A DNA stretch of 42,010 bases from Udaeobacter sp025935755 (GTDB taxonomy: Bacteria; Verrucomicrobiota; Verrucomicrobiia; Chthoniobacterales; UBA10450), in assembly GCA_036278715.1 (NCBI GenBank), contig DASUKN010000063.1, positions 1 to 42,010 on the forward strand. The letters are read 5' to 3'. Position 1 is the stretch's first letter; each line of letters starts with the position of its first letter. The notes beneath the pieces were generated by a model. That model saw nothing but the letters and a program-made list of their open reading frames with translations, did not search any database and had not been told where the DNA came from. Below are positions 17,145 through 25,174 of the stretch, piece by piece. A program made the position numbers and the translations under genes.

Positions 17145-19220
17145 ATGATTTTCTTCGCCTTAACTATTCTTACCTCCGGCGTGCCACTGTCGATGGTCTG
17201 CGCTGTCATCGGTCTCGTGGCCGCATTTGTCTTAATTGGCGTGGTGGTTCGGTCACCCGCAGGGAACCAACGGATGCGAGAAATCGCTGGAGCGGTGCAG
17301 GAGGGCGCCAAGGCCTATCTAAACCGGCAAGTCATCACGATCAGCGCGATCGCGGTGATCATTTTTATTTTGCTCTTAATTTTCAAAGATGGCCCTACCG
17401 CTATTGGCTTTGTGATCGGCGCCTTCTGTTCGCTTTCGGCCGGTTTTATCGGAATGCGTATCGCTGTGGTCGCGAACGTTCGGACAACTCAGGCCGCCAC
17501 AGAATCGATTACTAAAGCGCTGCGAATGGCCTTCAACGGAGGCGCAGTCACCGGATTGCTCGTGGTCGGACTCGCGCTCTTATCAGTCTCGATTTTCTAC
17601 AGCGTAGTCGGGCGCATGCTCGGGCCGCAGATGGCGGTCAGCAGTCTGGTGGGCCTCGCGCTTGGGGCAAGTCTCATCAGCGTTTTCGCGCGACTCGGCG
17701 GCGGCATTTATACCAAGGCTGCCGATGTCGGCGCGGACCTCGTCGGCAAAATCGAAATAGGTCTCGAAGAAGACGATCCGCGCAATCCCGCTACCATTGC
17801 GGATAACGTAGGCGATAACGTGGGCGATTGCGCCGGCATGGCCGCTGACGTCTTCGAAACCTACGCGGTGAGCTTGATCGGCGCGATCCTCGTGGGCGCA
17901 CTGACGTTGCCGGAGACTCCTGCGGCTGTGATTTACCCGTTTGTGCTGGGCGGAATTTCCGTGCTCGGGGCGATTCTGGGCGTGCTGTTCGTGAACTTCT
18001 CCGGCGGGAAACCCGCCAACGTGTTGATGGGCGGTGTCGTCACCAGCGCGATCGTTTCGGCCGTCCTGTTCTGGCCAGCCACACATTATCTGTTTCCGGA
18101 GGGCGCGACGATCGGCGGACAATTGCGCTCACCCACTCAATTGTACTGGGCATCCATCGTCGGCATCGCTATGACAGCCGTGATCGTGGTGATCACGAAT
18201 TATTACACCTCGATGCATTACCGGCCCGTGCAAAAAATTGCGCGTGCTTCAGAGACTGGTCACGCGACGAACATCATCGCCGGCCTCGCAGTAGGTCAGC
18301 ACGCCACTGCATTGCCAGTAGGCTTTATCGCCATCGCTATCCTGCTGAGCTTTCATTTTGGCGGCCTCTACGGAATCGCTATCGCGGTGATGGCAATGTT
18401 GTCGATGGCCGGGATCATTATCTCGCTCGATTCATTTGGCCCGATTACCGACAACGCAGGTGGTATTGCGGTGATGAGCAAGCTGCCTAACGAGGTTCGC
18501 AATGTCACCGATCAGCTGGACGCGGTCGGCAACACCATGAAGGCAGTCACCAAGGGTTATGCCATCGCTTCAGCGGGTCTCGCGGCGCTGGTTTTGTTCG
18601 GCTCTTACGTGCAGGAACTCAAAACGCACGTCACGCGTAACGGTGACCCGTTCAGATTCGAGTTCACGCTTACCGATCCAAAGGTCATTATCGGATTGTT
18701 CCTCGGCGGATTGCTTCCGTTCATATTCACCGCGTTCAGCATGGACGCAGTGGGTAAAGCCGCAGGCGCGGTTGTCCGCGAAGTGCGCCGGCAACTGCAG
18801 GTCCATCCCGGCATTATGACAGGACAGGACACGCCTGAGTACGGAACCTGCGTCGACATCGTGACCAAAGCGGCGTTGCGCGAAATGATCGTGCCGGCGC
18901 TGCTGCCGCTGATTTTCGTGGTGGCGGTAGCGATGATTCCGCAGTTGGGACCTGTCGCGCTTGGAGGTTTGCTCGTGGGAACGATTGTCACCGGGTTGTT
19001 TATTGCGATAGCAATGACCTCGGGTGGCGGGGCATGGGACAATGCCAAGAAGTTCATCGAGGAAGGCAATCTCGGAGGGAAAGGTTCTTTCGCTCACCAG
19101 GCCGCAGTGACGGGTGACACCGTAGGTGATCCCTACAAAGACACCGCAGGTCCTGCCATCAATCCGATGATTAAAGTCGTGAATATTCTTGCGATTTTAA
19201 TAATTCCTATTTTCTTTTAA
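17145..19220 (+). CDS. hppA: Membrane-bound proton-translocating pyrophosphatase, K+-independent type
   Basis: This 691-residue integral membrane protein couples pyrophosphate hydrolysis to proton export or uptake. It has the expected ~16 hydrophobic segments and the cytoplasmic catalytic motif DVGADLVGKIE followed by DDPRNPATIADNVGDNVGD (about 195-230). Near the C-terminus, GGGAWDNAKKFIEEG and GDTVGDPYKDTAGPAINP complete the active site. At the position that sets potassium dependence the sequence is GNTMKAVTKG (Lys466, Thr469); potassium-dependent enzymes have Ala and Gly there. It is therefore most likely a potassium-independent proton pump. The ATG at 17145 gives a full-length protein starting directly with the first membrane helix. 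The gene stands alone, with no sodium-pump features noted. Confidence 0.96.
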   Translation: MIFFALTILTSGVPLSMVCAVIGLVAAFVLIGVVVRSPAGNQRMREIAGAVQEGAKAYLNRQVITISAIAVIIFILLLIFKDGPTAIGFVIGAFCSLSAGFIGMRIAVVANVRTTQAATESITKALRMAFNGGAVTGLLVVGLALLSVSIFYSVVGRMLGPQMAVSSLVGLALGASLISVFARLGGGIYTKAADVGADLVGKIEIGLEEDDPRNPATIADNVGDNVGDCAGMAADVFETYAVSLIGAILVGALTLPETPAAVIYPFVLGGISVLGAILGVLFVNFSGGKPANVLMGGVVTSAIVSAVLFWPATHYLFPEGATIGGQLRSPTQLYWASIVGIAMTAVIVVITNYYTSMHYRPVQKIARASETGHATNIIAGLAVGQHATALPVGFIAIAILLSFHFGGLYGIAIAVMAMLSMAGIIISLDSFGPITDNAGGIAVMSKLPNEVRNVTDQLDAVGNTMKAVTKGYAIASAGLAALVLFGSYVQELKTHVTRNGDPFRFEFTLTDPKVIIGLFLGGLLPFIFTAFSMDAVGKAAGAVVREVRRQLQVHPGIMTGQDTPEYGTCVDIVTKAALREMIVPALLPLIFVVAVAMIPQLGPVALGGLLVGTIVTGLFIAIAMTSGGGAWDNAKKFIEEGNLGGKGSFAHQAAVTGDTVGDPYKDTAGPAINPMIKVVNILAILIIPIFF

Positions 19221-19303
19221 GACTTAGGTGTAAGTTAGCGATAACCCCCCAGACGTAGATGAGTTCCCGCTCTCTCCTAAGGAATTCTCCTAAAAACGCT
19301 TTG

Positions 19304-19309
19304 TATAAT
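19304..19309 (+). promoter_or_regulatory. TATAAT -10 box for a near-leaderless transcript
   Basis: A perfect TATAAT, with TG directly upstream, ends 9 nt before the ATG at 19319. Transcription would start almost at that ATG, and no Shine-Dalgarno is present. The -35 region is not convincing. Confidence 0.55.
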
Positions 19310-19318
19310 TGAAAATAC

Positions 19319-20293
19319 ATGGCAAAATCCGCGTTCCTCCACCCCATGCCAAGGATCTCGGCATCGTCATCTTCTCCTCAAATTAAATTTTGGGGCACAC
19401 GTGGTTCCATACCCGTACCCGGCCCGGGCACTTTGCGTTATGGCGGCAACACGACGTGCGTGGAGTTGCGAGCGGACGGCGAGATCATCGTGCTCGATGC
19501 CGGCTCGGGCATCAGGCCACTAGGCATTGCACTCGACACAGAATTTCAAGCGCGACCGATAAGGCTTTCATTGCTGATTACTCACGCCCACTGGGACCAC
19601 ATCCTGGGGTTCCCATTTTTTAAGCCGGCCTACGATTCGAAAAATGAGATTCGCATTTTCGGGTTCGACGGCGCCGGCGTGACGTTCCGTGAGATCATGG
19701 CGGAGCCGATGAAGTCGCCGTTTTTTCCGATCACCATGCGTGAACTTTCCGCGAGAATGGATATCAACAAACTGAATGAGATGAGGTTCTCGCTCGGCAA
19801 ATTAGACATTCACGCGGCGTTCGTAAATCATCCCGGCGTGTGCGCTGGTTACCGAATTTTTACCAGCGGCGGTTCAGTGGCATTTCTGCCCGACCACGAA
19901 CCGTATGAATTTTTTCTGCATCGAGCCCGCGGAAAACAACTCGGTCCGGAAGAAGCGAAGGAAATTGCCGCGGATCAACACGCTGCGTTGGTTCAATTTT
20001 TGCACGGCAGCGATATTCTGATCCTCGACACGCAATACACCGACCAGGAATACAAGAGCCATATTGGCTGGGGCCACGGGTCAATCTCCAGCGCCGTTTC
20101 GCTTGCCATCGAAGCAGAGGTTCAAACGCTGTACTTATTTCATCATGACCCGAGTCATACGGATGAAATGGTAGACGCGATGATAGAATCGGCCCGCGAA
20201 CTCGCGTTGAAGAGCGGAAGCCATTTGGAAGTAGCGGGAGCGCAGCAGGGCAGCGAAATCGTTTTGGAAGCAAAAAAAGTCGCCGCCGCCTAA
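19319..20293 (+). CDS. Metallo-beta-lactamase-fold hydrolase
   Basis: This 324-residue cytoplasmic protein has the metal-binding signature THAHWDH (His89, His91, Asp93, His94). It also has an N-terminal FWGTRGSIPVPGPG segment and YGGNTTCVEL, as in MBL-fold phosphodiesterase-like proteins. Further ligands are probably His175-region NHPGVCAGYR, LILDTQYTD and LYLFHHDPSHTD. The closest general match is the PhnP/cyclic-nucleotide-phosphodiesterase-like group. The substrate cannot be read from sequence: cyclic nucleotide, phosphodiester or thioester are all possible. A cyclase gene lies far away at 40166 and is not linked. The start at 19319 sits just after a TATAAT box; an internal ATG at 19346 is a possible alternative. 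Confidence 0.86.
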   Translation: MAKSAFLHPMPRISASSSSPQIKFWGTRGSIPVPGPGTLRYGGNTTCVELRADGEIIVLDAGSGIRPLGIALDTEFQARPIRLSLLITHAHWDHILGFPFFKPAYDSKNEIRIFGFDGAGVTFREIMAEPMKSPFFPITMRELSARMDINKLNEMRFSLGKLDIHAAFVNHPGVCAGYRIFTSGGSVAFLPDHEPYEFFLHRARGKQLGPEEAKEIAADQHAALVQFLHGSDILILDTQYTDQEYKSHIGWGHGSISSAVSLAIEAEVQTLYLFHHDPSHTDEMVDAMIESARELALKSGSHLEVAGAQQGSEIVLEAKKVAAA

Positions 20294-20321
20294 CCGATTC
20301 CCGAGGGCGATTGCGCGCGAC

Positions 20322-20349
20322 TTGCAGCGAGGCAGATCGATCTTTACTT
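20322..20349 (+). promoter_or_regulatory. Possible tRNA-Gln promoter
   Basis: TTGCAG (20322-20327) and TTTACT/TTACTT (20343-20349), 15-16 nt apart, lie just upstream of the tRNA. The spacing and placement are reasonable, but the match to consensus is only partial. Confidence 0.4.
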
Positions 20350-20360
20350 TTCTCGCTCGT

Positions 20361-20434
20361 TGCCTCGTGGTGTAACGGTAGCACTAGAGACTCTGGATCT
20401 CTCTGTCTAGGTTCGAATCCTAGCGAGGCAGCCA
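20361..20434 (+). tRNA. tRNA-Gln (anticodon CUG), CCA encoded
   Basis: A full cloverleaf is visible. Acceptor TGCCTCG pairs with CGAGGCA (20424-20430). The D arm is GTGTAACGGTAGCAC. The anticodon stem AGAGA/TCTCT closes the loop CTCTGGA with anticodon CTG. The T arm TAGGTTCGAATCCTA carries the invariant TTCGAAT. The discriminator G is followed by a genome-encoded CCA (20432-20434). Confidence 0.96.
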
Positions 20435-20688
20435 CGTCAACTCGAACGTTCGGGACGGGGCGACGAGCCACTGTCAACGCGTTAGGCACAGCGTTTATGC
20501 GCGCATTTCGCCGAGCCCAGTCTCAGTCGAGGATCGAAACCGTTTTTGATTTTTCCGTCGGAGCTTTTTACAGGTTTACGAATTTCGTTACTTAAGGAAG
20601 ATCCTTCGATCTGCCAAAAATTCTTCTGCGATAGTGTCTTGTGTGGAACCCGTTCCGGAGTGGCATCGCTCTTGCTCTCATAAGGAGT

Positions 20689-21276
20689 ATGAACACGCTT
20701 TCGAAAATCCTGGCCGCCATTAAGCCTGGCGCGATTGCGGCCGCAATTGGACTCTCATTCGCCATCTTCGGCGCGACGCCGAGCCAAGCGACGCCGATCC
20801 TTGGAGGAACAATTTTTGTGCAGCATACCGGGGCGGTGATTGCTACTTTTGTCGACTCCGACGCGGCGTTTGATAACCTTCTTCTGCTTGCCTCACCCGC
20901 AAACGGTGACGGTGTAATCTTTGAAGGCCACGTGACCGCTACCGGCACGGTAGTAAACCTCGGTGTATTCAGCGCCGGTACAGAATTGATTCTCGCGCTT
21001 AACAACCAAGTCGGTGGAATGTTTTTTAGTGGCCCCGCTAACCGCAATCCCGACGACATTGCTCATGCAATTGTGGACTACGACTATGCGCCCGGGCAAA
21101 TTTTCGTCGGGTTCGAAGACATGTTCGGCGGTGGTGATTTTGACTACAACGACCTTCAATTCACACTTTCGAATGCTGGGCGAAGTTCCGTGCCGGATGG
21201 TGGCGCTACTACGGCGATGCTGCTCGGGGGCAGCGTCGTTGTGTTACTCTTTTTGCGGCGGTTTGCGCACCGCTGA
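20689..21276 (+). CDS. Secreted DUF4114-type protein with VPDSG-like sorting tail
   Basis: This 195-residue protein has a signal peptide (about 1-34, ending PSQA). A beta-rich region follows, with the acidic motif FVGFEDMFGGG, then DFDYNDLQF, which fits the DUF4114 family, often thought to bind calcium. The C-terminus reads VPDGGATTAMLLGG, a hydrophobic helix, then RRFAHR. That is the layout of VPDSG-CTERM tails, the verrucomicrobial variant of PEP-CTERM, which an exosortase-type enzyme recognises; no exosortase gene lies in this window. The ATG at 20689 follows AAGGAG by only 1 nt, which is too close for good use. A GTG at 20641 in the same frame is therefore a real alternative start, giving 211 residues. 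Confidence 0.8.
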   Translation: MNTLSKILAAIKPGAIAAAIGLSFAIFGATPSQATPILGGTIFVQHTGAVIATFVDSDAAFDNLLLLASPANGDGVIFEGHVTATGTVVNLGVFSAGTELILALNNQVGGMFFSGPANRNPDDIAHAIVDYDYAPGQIFVGFEDMFGGGDFDYNDLQFTLSNAGRSSVPDGGATTAMLLGGSVVVLLFLRRFAHR

Positions 21277-21342
21277 TGAGGCGCGATTTCTGATTGGCAG
21301 CGTCAACTCGCGATTGCCCGGCACGAATCGCCTACACCGCTG

Positions 21343-21540
21343 TTAATCTTCGTCATCCAGCAATTGAAGGACAAGCGGGATTGTCGTTAGCGCGCCCACG
21401 GCGACCAGTGTCCATCCGATTGCCCGTCTCTGCTCGTCGGTCAATTTTTCAGAAAGCAAAAGGGCGATTCCCGCGCCGAGCATTGCACGTGTGCCGGCGA
21501 TAAGACCAACTTGAGGGACAGTGACTTCGTGTTGTTTCAC
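21343..21540 (-). CDS. Small two-helix membrane protein
   Basis: This 65-residue protein has two hydrophobic segments (about 10-30 and 40-60) joined by a charged turn (LSEKLTDEQRRAIG), ending in LLDDED. The start is GTG at 21540, with AAAGGAG about 11 nt upstream. It resembles short conserved hypotheticals of the form MKQHExTVPQxxLIAGTR. Its function is unknown. It lies 54 nt after the CBS-domain gene on the same strand and is probably co-transcribed with it. Confidence 0.72.
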   Translation of the reverse strand: MKQHEVTVPQVGLIAGTRAMLGAGIALLLSEKLTDEQRRAIGWTLVAVGALTTIPLVLQLLDDED

Positions 21541-21594
21541 TCGTTACTTAACTCCTTTCAATCGTCACGCGAACACCGACGGAAACCTCCTTCG

Positions 21595-21828
21595 TCACAA
21601 ATGACTCAACATCGCGTCGCGCACGCTCGTTAATGTTGGGCTTTTGCCGGCCGCCACGACACGCCACGCGATATCGCGGTCGGTGATTACTCCGATCGGT
21701 TTCAAAGTTTCGATATCTTCGACGATGGCGATTTGGCCGCAGTCGTGCCTAACCATTATCTCCGCCGCCTGCCGCACGGTGTGCTCGGGTGTGCAGCAGG
21801 CAAGGTTGGCAATCATGATGTCTTTCAC
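21595..21828 (-). CDS. Short CBS-domain protein, probably truncated
   Basis: This 77-residue protein consists of one CBS motif: HTVRQAAEIMVRHDCGQIAIVED, then GVITDRDIAWRVVAAG. The beginning of a linker to a second CBS follows (VRDAMLSHL) and then stops at TGA. CBS modules normally occur as pairs of about 120-140 residues that bind adenine nucleotides. This one ends where the second would start, so it is either a natural single module that dimerises or a truncated gene. Translation probably starts at GTG 21828; an in-frame ATG (MIANLACC) lies 12 nt further in. No clear Shine-Dalgarno is seen. The small membrane protein follows downstream. Confidence 0.75.
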   Translation of the reverse strand: MKDIMIANLACCTPEHTVRQAAEIMVRHDCGQIAIVEDIETLKPIGVITDRDIAWRVVAAGKSPTLTSVRDAMLSHL

Positions 21829-21977
21829 AGAATGGCGAATCGTCGTTAGTGGTCTAATATAATTTCGTATCTCGAGCGTTTTTGGCGCGTAACCTAATTG
21901 CTGAGCTCCTTTAAACCGCGACGCAAACCTTTTCGCAGCGGGAGCCTAATTGAGGCGTCGCCGCGATTCAGAATGCA

Positions 21978-23267
21978 ATGAATCTTCGTACTCGCCGTGA
22001 CTCGCCGCAATGGCCAAAACTGATTGGCACCGCCGCCGCAAGCAGTCTGGCTACTCTGTTCATCGTCCGGAACTTCTTCCCGGCAGAGAAGAAAGTCCGC
22101 CACTCCATCACAGCCAGGTACAAAGTTGGCGACGACACTTTCGTGCGCACCATGGGCCACCTGCTTGGGCCGCCACTGGTAAAGGGAAACAAAATCACAC
22201 CGCTCGAGAACGGCGATGAGATTTTTCCAGCGATGCTGAACGCGATTCGTTCGGCCCAACACACAATCACGTTTGAAAATTTCCTCTTTCGAGAAGGCGA
22301 AGTTTCGGATGCTTTTGCCGAGGCATTGGCGGAGCGCGCACGCAACGGCGTGAAAGTGCATTTTCTTCAGGATGCGCTCGGCTGCGATGCCGTACATGGA
22401 CGCGCCATGAAGCTGATGAAACGAGCGGGTGTCGCGGTGGAGATTTTTCGGTTCGTCTATTTTTCACGCATCAACTTTCGGACGCATCGCAAAATACTGG
22501 TGATCGACGGAACTCTTGGGTTCATAGGCGGTGTCGGAATTGCCGATGATTGGAAAGGAAACGGCCGAACCCCCGGATTGTGGCGAGACACGCATTACCA
22601 GGTACGCGGCCCTGTAGTGGCGCAGTTGCAACAGGCCTTCATGGATAATTGGCTGGAGACCCGGGCCGAGTTGCTACATGGCGATCCGTATTTTCCAAAA
22701 CAGGAATGCGCCGGAGAGCAGCTTTGCCAGATCTTCAAAAGCTCAGCTGGCGAAGGCTCCGACAGCGGGCGGTTGATGTTGCTGGTGTCAATCGCAGCAG
22801 CTCGCCATCACATCCGGATAGCGAACGCGTACTTTATTCCGGACAATCTCACGATGCGAACTTTGCTCGAGGCATTGCATCGAGGCGTGAAAATAGAAAT
22901 CATTACACCAGGCCCGGACATCGATGCGCGCATTGTCCGCGCGGTGGGAAAGGCACTCTGGAAACCTTTGCTTAAAGCCGGGGCACGTATTTATGAGTAC
23001 CAGCCGGCGCGGTTTCACAGCAAATATCTGCTGGTCGATGACTGCTGGGCCTCTGTCGGCTCGGCAAACCTCGACAATCGTTCGATGTCACTGAATGAAG
23101 AAGCGAACCTCAACGTGCTCGACAAGCAGTTCGTCACGTCGCATGCAAAAGTCTTCGAGGACGACAAGAGCCGGTCCCGCGAAGTTTCGCTGCAAGATTG
23201 GCGAAATCGACCCTGGGAGGAAAAAATTAAAGGTAGAATGATGTCCGTATTTCGGTCCCAGATGTAA
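21978..23267 (+). CDS. Cardiolipin synthase-like phospholipase D protein
   Basis: This 429-residue protein has one N-terminal membrane helix (about 14-32) and two complete HKD motifs of the phospholipase D superfamily. These are His170-x-Lys172-x4-Asp177 in RTHRKILVIDG, followed by GFIGGVGIADDW, and His347-x-Lys349-x4-Asp354 in RFHSKYLLVDD, followed by GSANLDNRSMSLNEEANL. The order and spacing match bacterial cardiolipin synthases, which join two phosphatidylglycerols or swap phospholipid head groups at the inner membrane. It is followed after 23 nt by an EEP-family gene. That order recalls the clsB (ybhO)-ybhP pair of enterobacteria and suggests a shared lipid role. Confidence 0.9.
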   Translation: MNLRTRRDSPQWPKLIGTAAASSLATLFIVRNFFPAEKKVRHSITARYKVGDDTFVRTMGHLLGPPLVKGNKITPLENGDEIFPAMLNAIRSAQHTITFENFLFREGEVSDAFAEALAERARNGVKVHFLQDALGCDAVHGRAMKLMKRAGVAVEIFRFVYFSRINFRTHRKILVIDGTLGFIGGVGIADDWKGNGRTPGLWRDTHYQVRGPVVAQLQQAFMDNWLETRAELLHGDPYFPKQECAGEQLCQIFKSSAGEGSDSGRLMLLVSIAAARHHIRIANAYFIPDNLTMRTLLEALHRGVKIEIITPGPDIDARIVRAVGKALWKPLLKAGARIYEYQPARFHSKYLLVDDCWASVGSANLDNRSMSLNEEANLNVLDKQFVTSHAKVFEDDKSRSREVSLQDWRNRPWEEKIKGRMMSVFRSQM

Positions 23268-23290
23268 CTGTTTGGACGACGCGCGCCAAC

Positions 23291-24055
23291 GTGACTACAC
23301 CAACAACGGAATCGAGACTGCGCATCGCGACGTATAATGTGCATGGCTGTACAGGAATGGATCGGCGGCGTTCGGAAACGCGCATAGCCGAAGTGATTGC
23401 CGAGATGTCGGTAGATGTGGTCGCATTGCAAGAGCTCGATTCAGGACGACGACGTTCCGCCGGAGCGGATCAGACGACCATGATCGCCGAGCAACTTGGG
23501 TGGCACAGTTATTTCCATCCTGCGCTGCAACGGCAGGGCGAGCATTATGGTAACGCCATCCTTAGCCGTTATCAGCTCACATTTCGCCGGGGCGTCGAAT
23601 TACCGGGCAAACCGCCATTTTTTTGCAGGGAAAATCGCGCCGCGGTTGAAGTAGAGATCGAAAGCAGCCTCGGAAAGGTCCACATCATAAACACACATCT
23701 CGGCCTTGGCCGGCGCGAACGTTTCCTTCAAGCACAATTGTTCAGCAGCGCAAAGTGGCTGGCAGGCACTGCCCGGGACATACCGGTTATTTTACTCGGA
23801 GACTTCAACAGCCTAACCGGTTCGCTGCCTTATCGCACATTGAGCCGCCATCTGCGGGATGTGCGCGAATTGATCCAGGCGAAAGAACCCATTCGCACTT
23901 ACCCGACGCGCTTTCCGGTGCTTGGTGTGGACCATATCTTCGTCAATGGTCCGGTACAACCGGTTAGCCTAACGGTGCATCGCTCACCTCTCGCGCGAAT
24001 TGCGTCCGATCATTTTCCACTTATCGCTGAGTTCGTGCGCACCGATCGCCATTGA
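23291..24055 (+). CDS. Endonuclease/exonuclease/phosphatase (EEP) family protein, YbhP-like
   Basis: This 254-residue hydrolase has the metal-dependent EEP fold: ATYNVHGCTG, ALQELD (metal-binding Glu), GNAILSRY, INTHLGLG, ILLGDFNSL and VDHIFVNG, ending in ASDHFPLIAEF. All the catalytic Asn, Glu, Asp and His positions are in place. The family includes nucleases and phospholipid or phosphoinositide phosphodiesterases. The tight link to the cardiolipin-synthase gene favours a lipid substrate. The start is GTG at 23291; no Shine-Dalgarno is obvious, and coupling to the preceding gene is likely. A terminator lies at 24176-24197. Confidence 0.86.
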   Translation: MTTPTTESRLRIATYNVHGCTGMDRRRSETRIAEVIAEMSVDVVALQELDSGRRRSAGADQTTMIAEQLGWHSYFHPALQRQGEHYGNAILSRYQLTFRRGVELPGKPPFFCRENRAAVEVEIESSLGKVHIINTHLGLGRRERFLQAQLFSSAKWLAGTARDIPVILLGDFNSLTGSLPYRTLSRHLRDVRELIQAKEPIRTYPTRFPVLGVDHIFVNGPVQPVSLTVHRSPLARIASDHFPLIAEFVRTDRH

Positions 24056-24175
24056 GTTTTCTGGCGCTCGCTGGATTGGCACCTCGCAGCGCGGTCAAAT
24101 GCTATTGGGCGCGTCCCTCCGTACGCGCCGTTTGTTAAATCTCGAATCCATCAAGTGTCAAGCCCCTCTGGTCAG

Positions 24176-24197
24176 GGCACTATTGTGCCTTTTTTTT
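24176..24197 (+). terminator. Rho-independent terminator after the EEP gene
   Basis: GGCAC (24176-24180), loop TATT, GTGCC (24185-24189), then eight T residues (24190-24197). The stem is short but the T-run is excellent. It lies 120 nt after the EEP stop and 150 nt before the Tyr-rich gene, so it could also act as an attenuator for that gene. Confidence 0.75.
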
Positions 24198-24254
24198 CAG
24201 CTCGTGCGGGGACCGCGCGGCCCGTCTAATCCGAATTATATCAAAAGAGGAAAA

Positions 24255-24275
24255 GGCACAGTTTTCGTATGTGCC
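24255..24275 (+). promoter_or_regulatory. Second GGCAC/GTGCC hairpin in the leader of the Tyr-rich gene
   Basis: GGCACA (24255-24260) and TGTGCC (24270-24275) can pair. Their arms are identical to those of the terminator at 24176-24189, so the four arms could pair in alternative combinations. The first terminator arm can pair with 24271-24275, which would open the terminator. Confidence 0.45.
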
Positions 24276-24346
24276 CCCGGCGAGCTTCGTTTCAGGAGTT
24301 TGCATCCTCGAACCAACAAAGGGTGAAATCCAAAAGGGAGGAGATT

Positions 24347-24628
24347 ATGAAGAAGATTCTTTTACTTCCATTACTGGCAATTGGACTGGCTCTGATTCCG
24401 ATGAAGCAGGCTGAGGCTCAAGTTTCCATCGGAGTCGGCCCGGTGGGAGTCGGCTTCGGGTACCCGGCCTACGGTTACAGCTACTACGGATACCCAGGTT
24501 ATCGATATTATCCGCGTAGTTATAGCTACTACGGCAGCTACCCCTACTACCGAACTTACTATTACACTGGTCGACCATACTACGGCCATCGATACCACAG
24601 GCATTACCATCGGTATTACCGCTACTAA
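24347..24628 (+). CDS. Small secreted Tyr/Gly/His-rich protein
   Basis: This 93-residue protein has a clear signal peptide (1-25, cut after QAEAQ). The mature peptide is dominated by Tyr (about one residue in three), Gly, Pro, Arg and His, with short repeats such as YGYSYYGYPGYRYYP, ending HRYHRHYHRYYRY. A very strong Shine-Dalgarno, GGGAGGAG (24336-24343), lies 3 nt before the ATG at 24347; earlier in-frame codons are not needed. The mature part is probably disordered and low in complexity. Similar short Tyr/Gly proteins occur as envelope or matrix components, and cross-linking through tyrosine or metal binding through histidine are possible, but this is speculation. Confidence 0.85.
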   Translation: MKKILLLPLLAIGLALIPMKQAEAQVSIGVGPVGVGFGYPAYGYSYYGYPGYRYYPRSYSYYGSYPYYRTYYYTGRPYYGHRYHRHYHRYYRY

Positions 24629-24648
24629 AACAAAGTTAGTGTGAGGTG

Positions 24649-24686
24649 GGCTGGCTTGGAGCAATTCCAAGCCAGCCTTTTTTCTT
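24649..24686 (+). terminator. Strong Rho-independent terminator after the Tyr-rich gene
   Basis: GGCTGGCTTGGA (24649-24660) and TCCAAGCCAGCC (24666-24677) form a perfect 12-bp stem with a 5-base loop. TTTTTTCTT follows. It lies 20 nt after the stop codon. Confidence 0.93.
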
Positions 24687-24700
24687 GCGTAAAGCCAAAA

Positions 24701-25174
24701 TTATGGCGTTGATTGCCCGCGTCGTTTGCGAAAAAAATCCTGCAGGATTGATGCGCATTGTTGTTGCAGGACCCCGGACGTAATTTCGCAACGGTGATTG
24801 AGAGACTGCATCTGCAGAAGGTTGATCACGCTTCCCGCCGCCCCGGCAGCAATATCGGGGCAGCCGAAAATGACCCGACGGATCCGCGTGTGCACAAGCG
24901 CCCCTGCGCACATCGCGCAGGGTTCCTTTGTTACGTAAAGATCGCAGTCAATCAGACGCCAATCGCCGACGGCCGCTTCTGCCTCTGTGAGGGTCAGCAT
25001 TTCCGCGTGCGCGGTGGCGTCCTTTAGCAGCTCAACCTGATTATGCGCACGGGCGATAATTTTGCCCCCGCGTGCGATCACTGCGCCCACCGGCACTTCG
25101 CCTGCGGTGTACGCTTTCTGCGCCTGTCGCAGTGCTTCATGCATGAAATATTCATCGGGCAGTAGTTCGAGCAC
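24701..25174 (-). CDS. tadA: tRNA-specific adenosine deaminase
   Basis: This 157-residue enzyme converts adenosine-34 of tRNA-Arg(ACG) to inosine. The zinc and catalytic signature is complete: TAHAEM (His56, Glu58) and PCAMCAGA (Cys86, Cys89). It also has the usual N-terminal EVPVGAVI and the segment RIRRVIFGCPDIAAGAAGS. The C-terminal helix (SILQDFFRKRR) is as in bacterial TadA. The start is probably GTG at 25174, which gives the normal N-terminus. An ATG 30 nt in would remove part of helix 1. It converges on the Tyr-rich gene. Confidence 0.94.
   Translation of the reverse strand: MLELLPDEYFMHEALRQAQKAYTAGEVPVGAVIARGGKIIARAHNQVELLKDATAHAEMLTLTEAEAAVGDWRLIDCDLYVTKEPCAMCAGALVHTRIRRVIFGCPDIAAGAAGSVINLLQMQSLNHRCEITSGVLQQQCASILQDFFRKRRGQSTP

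Noticed and set aside
17583..18122. Antisense frames in hppA (also 18570-19097)
   Set aside because: The sense frame is an unmistakable pyrophosphatase, and the antisense products match no family pattern.
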